Shown in pieces: positions 1 to 8,689 of a stretch of 22,357 nt of DNA. A model generated the notes under the pieces. That model saw only the letters and a program-made list of their open reading frames with translations. It made no database searches and was not told the DNA's origin. Source of the stretch: Tritrichomonas musculus (taxonomy: Eukaryota > Parabasalia > Tritrichomonadida > Tritrichomonadidae); NCBI GenBank assembly GCA_039105265.1, contig JAPFFF010000458.1, forward strand, positions 1 to 22,357. The letters are read 5' to 3'. Position 1 is the stretch's first letter, and each line of letters opens with the position of its first letter. A program made the position numbers and the translations under genes.

Positions 1-1
1 T

Positions 2-1018
2 ACTCTTGCTGCAAATCAGAATCATTGTTCAGCACAAATAAATTTGGGTTATATATATTATGAGGGAAAAATTGTTCCAAAAGATATTAATAAATCACTT
101 TATTACTTATCTCTTGCTGCTGGCCAAAAAGATGCATGTGCTCAATATGATCTTGCATCGATTTACTTCAAAGGAAAAGATGTTCAAAGAGATATTAATA
201 AAAGTATATATTATTTTACATTAGCAGCGAATCAAAATGATCGATCAGCACAACTTGTTCTCGGTAAGTTTTATTTAGATGGAAAATATGTAACAAAGAA
301 TATTAAAAAAGGAATTTATCATATCACACTAGCTGCCAATAATGGCCAAAATAATGCCCAATTTATAATTGGGTTTTTATATCACCAAGGTAAATATGTT
401 AAACAAAATATTGAAAAGGCTATTCATTATTATAAAGAAGCATCATCTTTTAATAATCATTATGCTAAAAATAATCTCGGTGTTTTATATAAAAATGGAT
501 TTAATGATGAAGTTCTTAAAAAAACAGGTCTTGCGATTGAATACTTTAAGGAATCAATTCGACAAAAAAATGATAAAATTGCAATGTTTAATCTTTCACA
601 TATTTATTTATATGATGATCTGACAGTACAGCAAAATATTGATGAGGCCATTGAATTATTAATCAAATCATCAATAGAAAATTTTAATCCTTCAAGATAT
701 CTCTTATGTATAGCATTGATCAAAAAGTTTGGTTATAGTTTTGAGAATATTAAGCAAAAACTAGATAAGCATACAGATAATATTAATAATCTGGCTTTGA
801 TTATTCTAAAATTGATAAACAAAAACAAATTAAATGAAAATACTATTTTTAAAAAGCAATACCAAATATTTAGGAAAATTGATTTCTTATATAACGATGA
901 TTTTAACTATTTTTTTTCTGATGATTTGAAAAAGCAAGATGAAACCCAAAATATATCAAGTAAAATACATTTACAAGATATCAACAGTGAATTCTATCTA
1001 GGATTTGGTAACTTATAG
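2..1018 (+). CDS. Sel1-repeat protein, 3' part (5' end outside window)
   Basis: The frame is open from base 2, so the gene starts upstream of the window; the first in-window ATG is not needed. About 338 codons are visible. Four clear Sel1-like units of about 36 residues follow one another, each with the pattern A-Q-x2-L-G-x-[IF]-Y-x2-G-K-x-V-x2-[DN]-I-x-K-[SAG]-I-x-Y (for example YDLASIYFKGKDVQRDI, then FIIGFLYHQGKYVKQNI), then two weaker ones. Sel1 repeats are TPR-like alpha-solenoids used for protein binding. The C-terminus ends in SEFYLGFGNL, resembling the ending I know from trichomonad Sel1 proteins, which often carry an N-terminal kinase domain; whether this one does cannot be seen. The decayed gene at 4089-5284 pairs a kinase with a Sel1-like segment, which fits. 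No signal peptide or membrane segment is visible in this part. Confidence 0.85.
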   Translation, partial: TLAANQNHCSAQINLGYIYYEGKIVPKDINKSLYYLSLAAGQKDACAQYDLASIYFKGKDVQRDINKSIYYFTLAANQNDRSAQLVLGKFYLDGKYVTKNIKKGIYHITLAANNGQNNAQFIIGFLYHQGKYVKQNIEKAIHYYKEASSFNNHYAKNNLGVLYKNGFNDEVLKKTGLAIEYFKESIRQKNDKIAMFNLSHIYLYDDLTVQQNIDEAIELLIKSSIENFNPSRYLLCIALIKKFGYSFENIKQKLDKHTDNINNLALIILKLINKNKLNENTIFKKQYQIFRKIDFLYNDDFNYFFSDDLKKQDETQNISSKIHLQDINSEFYLGFGNL

Positions 1019-1110
1019 GGTTTTAAACAAAGTATTTTTTGAGTCATATACAGTTATGTATAAAATATTGAAGCAGTATAAAAAGTTGAAGCACTTTTTT
1101 ATAAATATTG

Positions 1111-1593
1111 AAGCATTTCAAAGGACACGGTATGGCGGGCTTTGGAGGTGCCCTCAAGAACATGGCTATTGGTTTAGCATCAGCACAAGGCAAACTTTAT
1201 GTGCATTGTCCAAATGAACCTAATCCTACTTTTCAGCGATTAATGGAATTCCCTCTTGAACAATTCCAAGAAGCGATGGTTGACTCAGTTTCATCAGTTT
1301 TCGACCTTCTTGGAAGAGAAAATATTGTTCACATTAGCATCGCCAACAGGCTTTCAGTCGACTGCGATTGCGTTCCCAATCCAAAAGAACCAGAAATGGC
1401 AGATATTGGCGTCTTTGCATCTTTGGATCCTGTTGCCGTTGACCAAGCCTGCGTTGATGCAGTTTTCAATTCTTCAGATCCAGGAAAACAGTCCTTAATC
1501 AACAGAATTAATGAAAGAAAAGGAATCCACACACTCGAATTAGCAGAAAAAGCGGGACTAGGCACAAGGAAGTATGAACTAGTCAACATTTAA
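1111..1593 (+). pseudogene. DUF362 family fragment, C-terminal half
   Basis: The frame from 1111 encodes about 160 residues beginning HFKGHGMAGFGGALKN and ending in GLGTRKYELVNI, both recognisable as DUF362 family sequence. The middle stretch with DIGVFASLDPVAVDQACVD is also typical. DUF362 proteins are bacterial and archaeal proteins of roughly 300-400 residues, often linked to iron-sulfur clusters; their reaction is not settled. Only the C-terminal half is here. Upstream the similarity stops abruptly at AT-rich DNA with three copies of TTGAAGCA, and no initiating Met lies before the conserved block (the first ATG is at 1132, inside it). Base composition is visibly richer in G+C than the flanks. 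I infer a laterally acquired gene, now truncated. A short translated product from 1132 cannot be excluded. Confidence 0.7.
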
Positions 1594-2332
1594 AATCACT
1601 TTTTTTACTAAAAAGTCACTTTAGCTCAAATTCTTTTTTCTTAATATTTTTGTGCACAATATCGCTATGAAAAACTTCATTTCAAATCTATAAAAGAAAT
1701 ACGAAGGGGATGAGTTATCTTATTTTGAAAGAAATTCATTTGTTGTTTTAATTGTTTTTGATTTTAAAATTTCTCTATTTAATGAAGTTTTGTTGGTTTT
1801 TTGATTTTGGCTCATTCATTTTTCACATTCTCAAAGTTACGGTTTATTGATTATCAATTAGGAAATTAACCTTTTTTTGATCAATACATAAAAAAATGTC
1901 AAAGTTTAATGACCTGGAAAAAAGATATTAAAAAAACGGTTACAAATTACATTTTTCTTTACCATCATTTGTACCTCGTCTTCAGTTACAAAAACCACAG
2001 ATAAACTCTTCAACTTACTTTTAAAAAGATAAACTTATTCAAATGCCAAGTTCATCGTTTTTGTAATCACTGGAGTAAAATTTGAAACTTTAGACAACAA
2101 GGCGAAAGCAGAATCTTTTCTAGATTTCCTCAATATTTAATATAGAGATATGAACATTTTTTTGGTTCTAAATTTGGCAAAAAGTTGATTTTTATTAAAT
2201 TTTTAACTTTTTTGTGTAAATTGATTTTTATAAATACTCAGTTGCTTATGGACGAACTCAATTTAGGAGCCATATTAAATGACGATCGCCGGCATCGGCA
2301 ATGAAAGATGCATAATTAATTTATTTAGCTGA
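1594..2332 (+). other. AT-rich stretch with possible coding remnants
   Basis: No intact gene is visible. A short frame around 2043-2140 (reading AKFIVFVITGVKFETLDNKA) and the less AT-rich patch at 2280-2305 look like decayed coding DNA and may belong to the element that follows at 2333. I see no RNA gene, terminal repeat or promoter motif. Confidence 0.3.
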
Positions 2333-3928
2333 GATATTTTTGTTAGGGCAATAGAAAAAGGTAGATTTGAGGCTGCCTTTTATCTGCTTCCTTTTGTATT
2401 TATGATGGAAACAGTCAGATCACTTCATTTAAACCTTAAAATGCGTCTTGATTTCCTTAGTTTTGCATTTTCGATTTTCAGATTCCATTATAAACAATAT
2501 AAAAAAGTTCCAGCAAACAGCTTATTCCAGCAAAGATATCAATCTTCTTGCTTAGGTATATTATTTGCGGACTCCTTTTATTTGAAAAGAATGATGAATT
2601 CAATAATATCAATTGCAATTGCAATTAAACTTTTTCTTAATCAACTCTGTCTTCAACGACTTGGAAGTCATGACCTAGAATTGTTTTTTGGTCAAATGAG
2701 AATGATGTCTTTTAATGATCACGCGTTGCCGTTAGAGCTGTGCTAATTCGGAAATATTCAAAAGAAATTTTGTTATCCTTTGAAAATCAAAAAAAGAGAG
2801 AATAATGAAGGCATTATGCTTTCTTTTGAAATAAATAATCAATCAATCTGTCTTATTCAAGGAATTAGTTTGTTGATGAAAGGAAATAAAATCGATATTA
2901 AAATCGTTCATGAAATTGTGAATATAATTAATTCATATACATATATAATTCAAAAATCAAAATATAAAACGTGCAATATACCAAACATAATAAGTCGATG
3001 GCTTCCATTTCATCGGTATAATGTTACCAATTATTCATTAAGTATTTTACTTATTCACCATTGCAATTCTCCTTTGAAATTCTACTTCAAAAATAAGAAA
3101 ATAAGAGAAAGACTTCAAAAACCTAAAATTTTTCAATGGTTCTTAAAAATCATACAAACTCTCAATAACAATGATAAAATCAACTTGAATGAATTTGATA
3201 TAGAAAATGAAAATGACAGAGAAAAATATAAAGATTATTTCATACAGAATACCCTTTCAAATATGAACAAAATATGATCTAAAAGCACGGTTAATTTAAA
3301 TTCAGAAAAAGAAGAGAGAAGACAAGCAAGGCTTAAACAGTTAAAAGATGAATCTTCATATGTTGACGAAAAAGTCGTATCAGAAAAACAATCAAAAATG
3401 AAAAAAGTAAGTAGATTAACAAATGATGATTATAAATTAAACTTTCCTATTTCAAGCGAAATGATTCATTCAATAGAGTCAAGATTCTTTTGAAAAATCC
3501 AAAAAATTGATTCATTCAATAGATTCTAATGAACTTCTTAATTTTGTCGAAGAGGATAATAATGGAAGTAATAATGAAAAGGAAAATGAAGATAATAATG
3601 CAAATAAAGAAGAAAACAAAAGCAATAAAGATAAGGCAAATATGAAATAGAAAAAATGATATCAATAAAAAATTTAATTTTTGTCTGTATAAGAACAAAT
3701 GGTGTTGATTATGCTCAAAGATAATTTGAAACAGATCTCAAACCTTTAATATCAAATGAATCAGTTTTGAATTCAGATGATCATGACTCAAATAGAGAAG
3801 ATATAGAAATGGCTGATAATGATTCAAATATAGAAGATAATATAAATTTAGAAAAGGTCAATTATGATTATGAAAACGTTATAAATAATTATTCATTTGA
3901 ATCAGATGATCCAAACATTATTGAATAG
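2333..3928 (+). pseudogene. Decayed gene with transposase-like motif, possibly a DNA transposon
   Basis: A mostly open frame runs from 2333 to about 3277, with at least one stop and one apparent frame change, and coding-like pieces continue to 3928. The best clue is RLGSHDLELFFGQMR near 2660-2700: a D-x-L-E-x-F-F-G-x2-R pattern also seen in C-terminal parts of P-element/THAP9-like and other eukaryotic transposases. Upstream it reads RAIEKGRFEAAFYLLPFVFM. The 3' pieces (3492-3653 and 3725-3928) are rich in Asn, Glu, Asp and Ser, like an acidic tail. I see no terminal inverted repeats or target-site duplications, so the element's limits are unknown. Assignment to a transposon is inference from one motif; a decayed host gene is the alternative. 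Confidence 0.35.
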
Positions 3929-4088
3929 AAAAACAATGAATTTTTTTTAATTAGTATTAAAAATTCAGGGAAAAAACTTGAACCCTGAATTGTTTTCATT
4001 AAATAAATGCAAACCAGGTATTTTTCACCTAACATATCATATTTTTTCAGCAATTTTGGATTGAATCCTCCTTATTAAAGTTTTTAAT

Positions 4089-5284
4089 ATGTGTCACTTT
4101 TTTACGGTTGAATCCCCTATTTATTTTATCGCACAGAATTCATATAACGAATTTATCTACCGATTTCTTCACAATTTTACTTTAGAAAGACCATTCGAAA
4201 ACCAAATTAAACAAATTTGGCATGAACTTCGGCGAATTATTTTGGTTTTTATCGTCAAAAAAAGTTATCTCAGAATGAGCACAAATCGATTGTTATCTTT
4301 TGATGCAAATAAAAACCAAGAAATTAATGAATATAAACTCAACAACTTCAATTTTATAAGAATTAAAAAATGAGGAGCATCAATTTCATCTACATAATTA
4401 ACTTGCCATATTGGACTTGAGCAATTTTTTGAAATGAAAATATTTTATGACGCCGATCATGAAAAATTATTTGAAAGTGAAAAACGAAATTATAATATGA
4501 TTTATCATCCATTGATTCCAAAATTTTATGGAATTTTGAAAATTTAATAAAAAAGAACGTTTACTTATTGAGTATATCAAAAGAAGTTCACTTCAAAAAC
4601 CAGTGAAATGAAATAAAAAAAAGAAGATAAAATTTCAATCATTTATTTACTTCTGAAAATTATTGAATACCTTCATCATAACGAATTTATATATCGAGAC
4701 GTGAAGCCTGATAATTTCATCATTGATGAAAGCAATACACTGGTTCTAATTGATTTTGATCGAATGTTAATTGAAAAAGATGAAAATAATAGTAAAGATT
4801 TATCGACCATATATATCGCACCAGAGGTTTCTGAATCAAAAAGATATTCATATGAAGTTGATATTTATTCACATGAACTCATAAAATATTTTATAGCGAT
4901 GGAAAAAGAAGCACCAATAGAATTTCACAGTCGGAATGTTTTTGAAGATTTAGATGATGATTTTTGTGAAATGAAACAAATATTTCAGAATTGCATTAAC
5001 TTTGAAGGATCAACTCGTCCAGAGATTGATAAAATTATTCAAGATTTTTTGAAATATTATTCAACGTCAATTAAAAAATAGAATCTAATACAAAGAGAAA
5101 CTCAAAAAAATAATAATTCATCATTAAAGAAAAAAGGACAAGAAAATTGTATGCAAATTGATATATTTAAAGGCAATTCTGTTATTATCATGATAATAAC
5201 AACCCTGAGATATATTTTAATGATCTAGAAACACTTTATAATCTTGGAGTATTTTATCATTTGGGCAAACATATCATTTTTTAA
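4089..5284 (+). pseudogene. Decayed protein kinase with Sel1-like remnant
   Basis: Kinase landmarks lie mainly in one frame but are broken by several stops. The N-lobe reads EYKLNNFNFIR, then a degenerate glycine-loop region, then MKIFYDADHEKLFESE and HPLIPKFYGI (about 4329-4545). The catalytic loop is YRDVKPDN at 4689-4712, followed by VLIDFDRM, where DFG is replaced by DFD, a variant I recognise in trichomonad kinases and so not itself a sign of decay, and by YIAPEV. The kinase frame ends at 5081. At 5186-5284 a different frame reads LYNLGVFYHLGK, a Sel1-repeat signature. The ancestor was therefore probably a kinase-Sel1 fusion, the same class as the gene at the left edge. In-frame stops in the N-lobe (for example at 4371 and near 4398, 4546 and 4614) rule out a working kinase. 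The segment 4089-4320 has no recognisable domain. Confidence 0.7.
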
Positions 5285-5370
5285 ATCAGATCAATTATTA
5301 TAACATTGATTTTTATATTCAAAATTTACAGATTTATCACTCATAAACAAATTTATTTGGTAACTTTAAT

Positions 5371-5406
5371 TATCCTTATATAGTTGATTATCCTTATATA
5401 GTTGAT
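5371..5406 (+). repeat. Two tandem copies of an 18-nt unit
   Basis: Two perfect 18-nt copies (TATCCTTATATAGTTGAT, at 5371-5388 and 5389-5406). In one frame they read YPYIVD twice inside a short open stretch, so this may be a remnant of coding sequence 3' of the dead kinase-Sel1 gene. No function is implied. Confidence 0.8.
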
Positions 5407-5511
5407 GTTTCTAATCATTTTTATTAAATAGATGAAAAGAAACTGTTGCAGCTCCCCAAGTCAATTAAATATTCAATGACTAAAACAAGAGGTTTTTTGT
5501 GTTAGTGAGAT

Positions 5512-6382
5512 TCAAACAAAGAAAGAATATTTTTCCAAAATAGTCGATTTATAAGGAGATTCAAATGTTACTTGTGCTAGCTTGGCCCAATCATGGAAAA
5601 TGGATAATCTAAATAAAGCCAAAGAAGAAGGAATTGATATTTGAGTCAATGAAGAACACTCTGAAAAAGCACGATGACCAATATAAATATTCTTTGAATG
5701 TAACTTGACCCAAAATCTTGCATTCCGTGAAAGATACATTACCGATTGATTCTACAGATGAAGGAAATGATATTTGTGTCAATAACAAGCATTTTCTGAA
5801 AGCTCCACTTTCAATTGAAACTAATGAATTTGGAAGTACCAAATCTTTCAAATTTTCACAATATTTGAAAGCATCCTTTTTCATTGTATTTATTGAAGAA
5901 GGATTCTCAAATGTCATTCGTGAATGATGAAAACATTGCTCAAATGTGCCTTCATTAATTGACGTTATTAAAGAAGGAATGGTTATTTGCTCCAAAGAAG
6001 AAATATAAAAAGCATTGTCTCTAATGAATTCAATTTTGGTCAATGATTTACATTGTGAAAAGCACCATTTACCTATTGAAGTTACAGAAGAAGGCAAGTT
6101 TATTTGTTTTAAAGAGTGACATACTTCAAATACAGAATCAAGAAATTTCAATGTCTTCAATTATCCGTAAAAAACAAATGCTGACTTTTCAATTATTTTT
6201 ACTGATGAAGGAATATTCACTTCAACTAACGAATTGCATCGAACAAATGCAAATGTCTTAATTATCGTCACTGATTCAGGAATTGTCATTTTTTTGAGAT
6301 TTAAACATCTTTCAAAAGCATTTTCAGGAATTGATGTAATATAATAAGGTATTGAAAAAGCTTCTAATAAATTATTAGCCAC
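5512..6382 (-). pseudogene. Decayed BspA-like leucine-rich repeat gene
   Basis: On the minus strand the region encodes BspA/LRR_5-type repeats of about 23 residues with the pattern I-x-[IL]-P-S-S-V-x-S-I-x2-x-A-F-x2-C-x2-L (for example INLPSSVTSIGKWCF and ISIPSSLALF). At least eight units can be traced from 6382 down to about 5580. An in-frame stop at 6161-6163 and a frame change in the 5739-5609 overlap break it, and no initiating Met is clear: the open frame continues a little beyond 6382 through a GTG codon. BspA-like proteins are a very large family in trichomonads, many of them surface or secreted; this copy is dead or at best encodes a fragment. It lies downstream of the ankyrin-kinase gene on the same strand. 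The intact gene at 13392-15953 is a relative with much more regular repeats. Confidence 0.8.
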
Positions 6383-6867
6383 AAAGCATTTATTGTTTAT
6401 TAAATGACAAAATGTGAAATATTATGGTGATAAATTAACCAATCAATGAATCTAGTGGGCCAAAAAGAAAACAAAATTCTGATGAGAGAAAAAAGTTTCC
6501 AGAACTTTCAATCTTAGCACCATTATTAAACAAAGTACAGCATAAATACCATGGAATTAGTCTTTTGACTCCATAAAAAAGAAAATAAATGAAATTCAAT
6601 AATTTGAAAACTGAACAATACATCATTGAAAACATCTCTTTTTATGCATTATCTTAATCATTTTATATTATAATTTAAAAACTAAAGAATCTAACAAAAT
6701 TATTTCTCAATTTCTTTAGGTCATTGCAATCGATTGATTCACAATATCAAAAGATCAGAAAACAAGAGACAACACGTTATGATCATCAAAATAACAATAA
6801 GTATATAAGATATAAAAATAAATAAATAAATAAAAAATGAATTTTTACTTAGTTAAGTAAATGAAGA
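6383..6867 (-). other. Spacer between dead LRR gene and ankyrin-kinase gene
   Basis: AT-rich DNA between two minus-strand genes; it holds the 3' flank of the kinase gene. An open frame at 6435-6635 (-) has no recognisable domain and I do not count it as a gene. No RNA gene or repeat seen. Confidence 0.4.
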
Positions 6868-8605
6868 TCAATAATTAATTTGATCATTTTGATGTTGAAA
6901 TTCGAAACCTTCGATCTTTAGAACGCGTTCTTCAATTTCTTTTTTCAACTGCAGCTGCTTCTTTGTGAGCTTTTGGTCTTTGCTGTCGCTGAACAAGTCG
7001 TAATTGTTCAATTTCATTATTTCGAAGATTTCTGCGAACGAAGGACGACTTTCAGCCGACAACGACAGGCAACGATTGATCAGTTCACGGACCCAGCTTG
7101 CAACATTGCTTGGCAATTTAGGAGTAACTGCTTTTCCCATGTTAAACGGATTGAATTTAGGGTATTTTCCTGACATGATGAATATGAGTGTCACACCGAA
7201 AGAGTAAACGTCGACTTTGTTTGTGTACTTTTCTTTTCTTTTACCTTCAATTTCATCATCGTCATCGTCATCATCATCTGCAAAAAGTTCTGGAGCCATG
7301 AAGAGGATGGTTCCGACGCCTTTCGATTGCAATGTTTCGAGGTTGGCTTCGCGTGCGAGACCGAAGTCACTGATGCGAACTTCGTATTCTTTGTTCAGCA
7401 GGATGTTCGAAGGTTTTAAGTCGCGATGCATGAAGCCACGAAAGTGGATGTAGCGCATTCCGAGAACAATTTCGACAGTGATCAGACACTTCTGTTTATC
7501 GTCGACTTCGCCTTTTTCAATTGCTGACTCGAGAGACGTTTTTTCGAGTGAAAGGATCAGAGATGGAGGGTGATTCTCATCGCCGTAGTTCATTCCGTGG
7601 ATGTCGATGATGCATGGATGATGGACCCTGAAAAGTATTTCGCTCTCTCGCATGAAGCCCTGAGCTGTTTTTTCTGAGAAGTCTTTCAGTTCCTTCTTCG
7701 CGTATTTCTCTTCTTTGACGACAATTTTCACACATGACGTGGCTCCTTCACCAATGGATGATTCTTCGCGATAGTCTTCTGGATTGTAGAAACTGACTTT
7801 TGCTGGCTTATTTTTCAGAGCCATGAGAAAACCAAGAAGTTTCTGGTTTTCTTCCTTCAATTGGCTGTTTTGTGATTTTACTTGACTGTTTTCTTCTTTC
7901 AGTTGGCTGTTTTGTGATTTTACTTGACTGTTTTCTTCTTTCAGTTGGCTGTTTTGTGATTTTACTTGACTGTTTTCTTCCTTCAGTTGGCTGTTTTGTG
8001 ATTTTACTTGACTGTTTTCTTCTTTCAGTTGGCTGTTTTGTGATTTTACTTGACTGTTTTCTTCCTTCAGTTGGCTGTTTTGTGATTTTACTTGACTGTT
8101 TTCTTCCTTCAGTTGGCTGTTTTGTGATTTTACTTGACTGTTTTCTTCTTTCAGTTGGCTGTTTTGTGATTTTACTTGACTGTTTTCTTCTTTCAGTTGG
8201 CTGTTTTGTGATTTTACTTGACTGTTTTCTTCCTTCAGTTGGCTGTTTTGTGATTTTACTTGACTGTTTTCTTCTTTCAGTTGGCTGTTTTGTGATTTTA
8301 CTTGACTGTTTTCTTCCTTCAGTTGGCTGTTTTGTGATTTTACTTGACTGTTTTCTTCTTTCAGTTGGCTGTTTTGTGATTTTACTTGACTGTTTTCTTC
8401 CTTCAGTTGGCTGTTTTGTGATTTTACTTGACTGTTTTCTTCCTTCAGTTGGCTGTTTTGTGATTTTACTTGACTGTTTTCTTCTTCTAATTGGTGGATT
8501 CTTTGATTGCCATTTGATTGTTCTGTTGCAATTATTCCTTTCTTTAAACATTCAACAATTTGTGGATGGTTTTTTTTTATTGAATAATCAAGAGCGGTTT
8601 TATCA
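6868..8605 (-). CDS. Ankyrin/coiled-coil/protein kinase gene: last block (coiled coil and kinase)
   Basis: This block is 1738 nt: the last T of a split Phe codon, then 578 sense codons and a TGA. It opens with an ankyrin half-repeat (DKTALDYSIKKNHPQIVECL), then IHQLEEEN, fifteen 14-residue units LKEENSQVKSQNSQ (coiled coil), then a complete kinase domain. Numbered on the 816-residue joined protein: glycine loop GEGATSCV about 524-530, ATP-binding Lys about 542, helix-C Glu about 558, HRDLKPSN at 631-638, DFG at 651-653, MAPE at 674-677. All catalytic residues are present, so it should be an active Ser/Thr kinase, TKL-like by overall look (YTNKVDVYSFGV). Eight Asp residues follow MAPELFA, encoded by a GAT/GAC run. 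A basic, helical tail closes the protein. If the ankyrin part is not joined, the first in-frame ATG is at 7824, just before the kinase domain (MALKNK), giving a 318-residue kinase alone. Confidence 0.85.
7861..8490 (-). repeat. 42-nt tandem array coding a 210-residue coiled coil
   Basis: Exactly 630 nt = 15 units of 42 nt, each coding LKEENSQVKSQNSQ (two heptads). Hydrophobic residues (Leu, Val) fall every seventh residue; if these are d positions, every a position is Asn. The main difference between units is one base that toggles a Lys codon AAA/AAG, which is silent in the kinase frame but changes Gly/Arg in the neighbouring minus frame. From the kinase side outward the toggle reads G A A G A G, G A A G A G, A G G, which suggests a six-unit higher-order repeat. 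The pattern supports translation in the kinase frame and recent array growth. Confidence 0.9.
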
Positions 8606-8689
8606 ACGATTAATTAAAGAATTCCATAAATGATTGTATCTTTGAATATTATGAATAAATAAGTTTTGAATTTCATGAATATTCGTGTT
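8606..8689 (-). other. Short spacer (84 nt) before the kinase block
   Basis: It lies between the last type B ankyrin block and the block with the coiled coil and kinase. It is nearly the same as the 83-nt spacers over most of its length but diverges at the kinase-side end. It contains one copy of the 24-nt unit that is amplified in the long spacers. It does not start with GT or end with AG in the gene sense at the boundary that restores the frame. Confidence 0.7.

Noticed and set aside
3516-3698. Minus-strand hydrophobic open frame of 60 codons
   Set aside because: It is the complement of an Asn/Lys/Glu-rich stretch, which always reads as hydrophobic residues.
6435-6635. Minus-strand open frame of 66 codons near the dead LRR gene
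   Set aside because: No domain, no repeat continuity with the LRR gene, and typical chance length for this composition.
7808-8551. Minus-strand open frame of 247 codons with repeats of SSKITKQPTE
   Set aside because: Wrong frame of the same array; the AAA/AAG toggle changes its residues (Gly/Arg), and it has no domain at either end.
7872-8633. Plus-strand open frame of 253 codons with a hydrophobic 14-residue repeat
   Set aside because: It is the antisense of the 42-nt coiled-coil array; a repeat length divisible by three keeps several frames open. The kinase-frame reading has silent variation and continues into ankyrin and kinase sequence.
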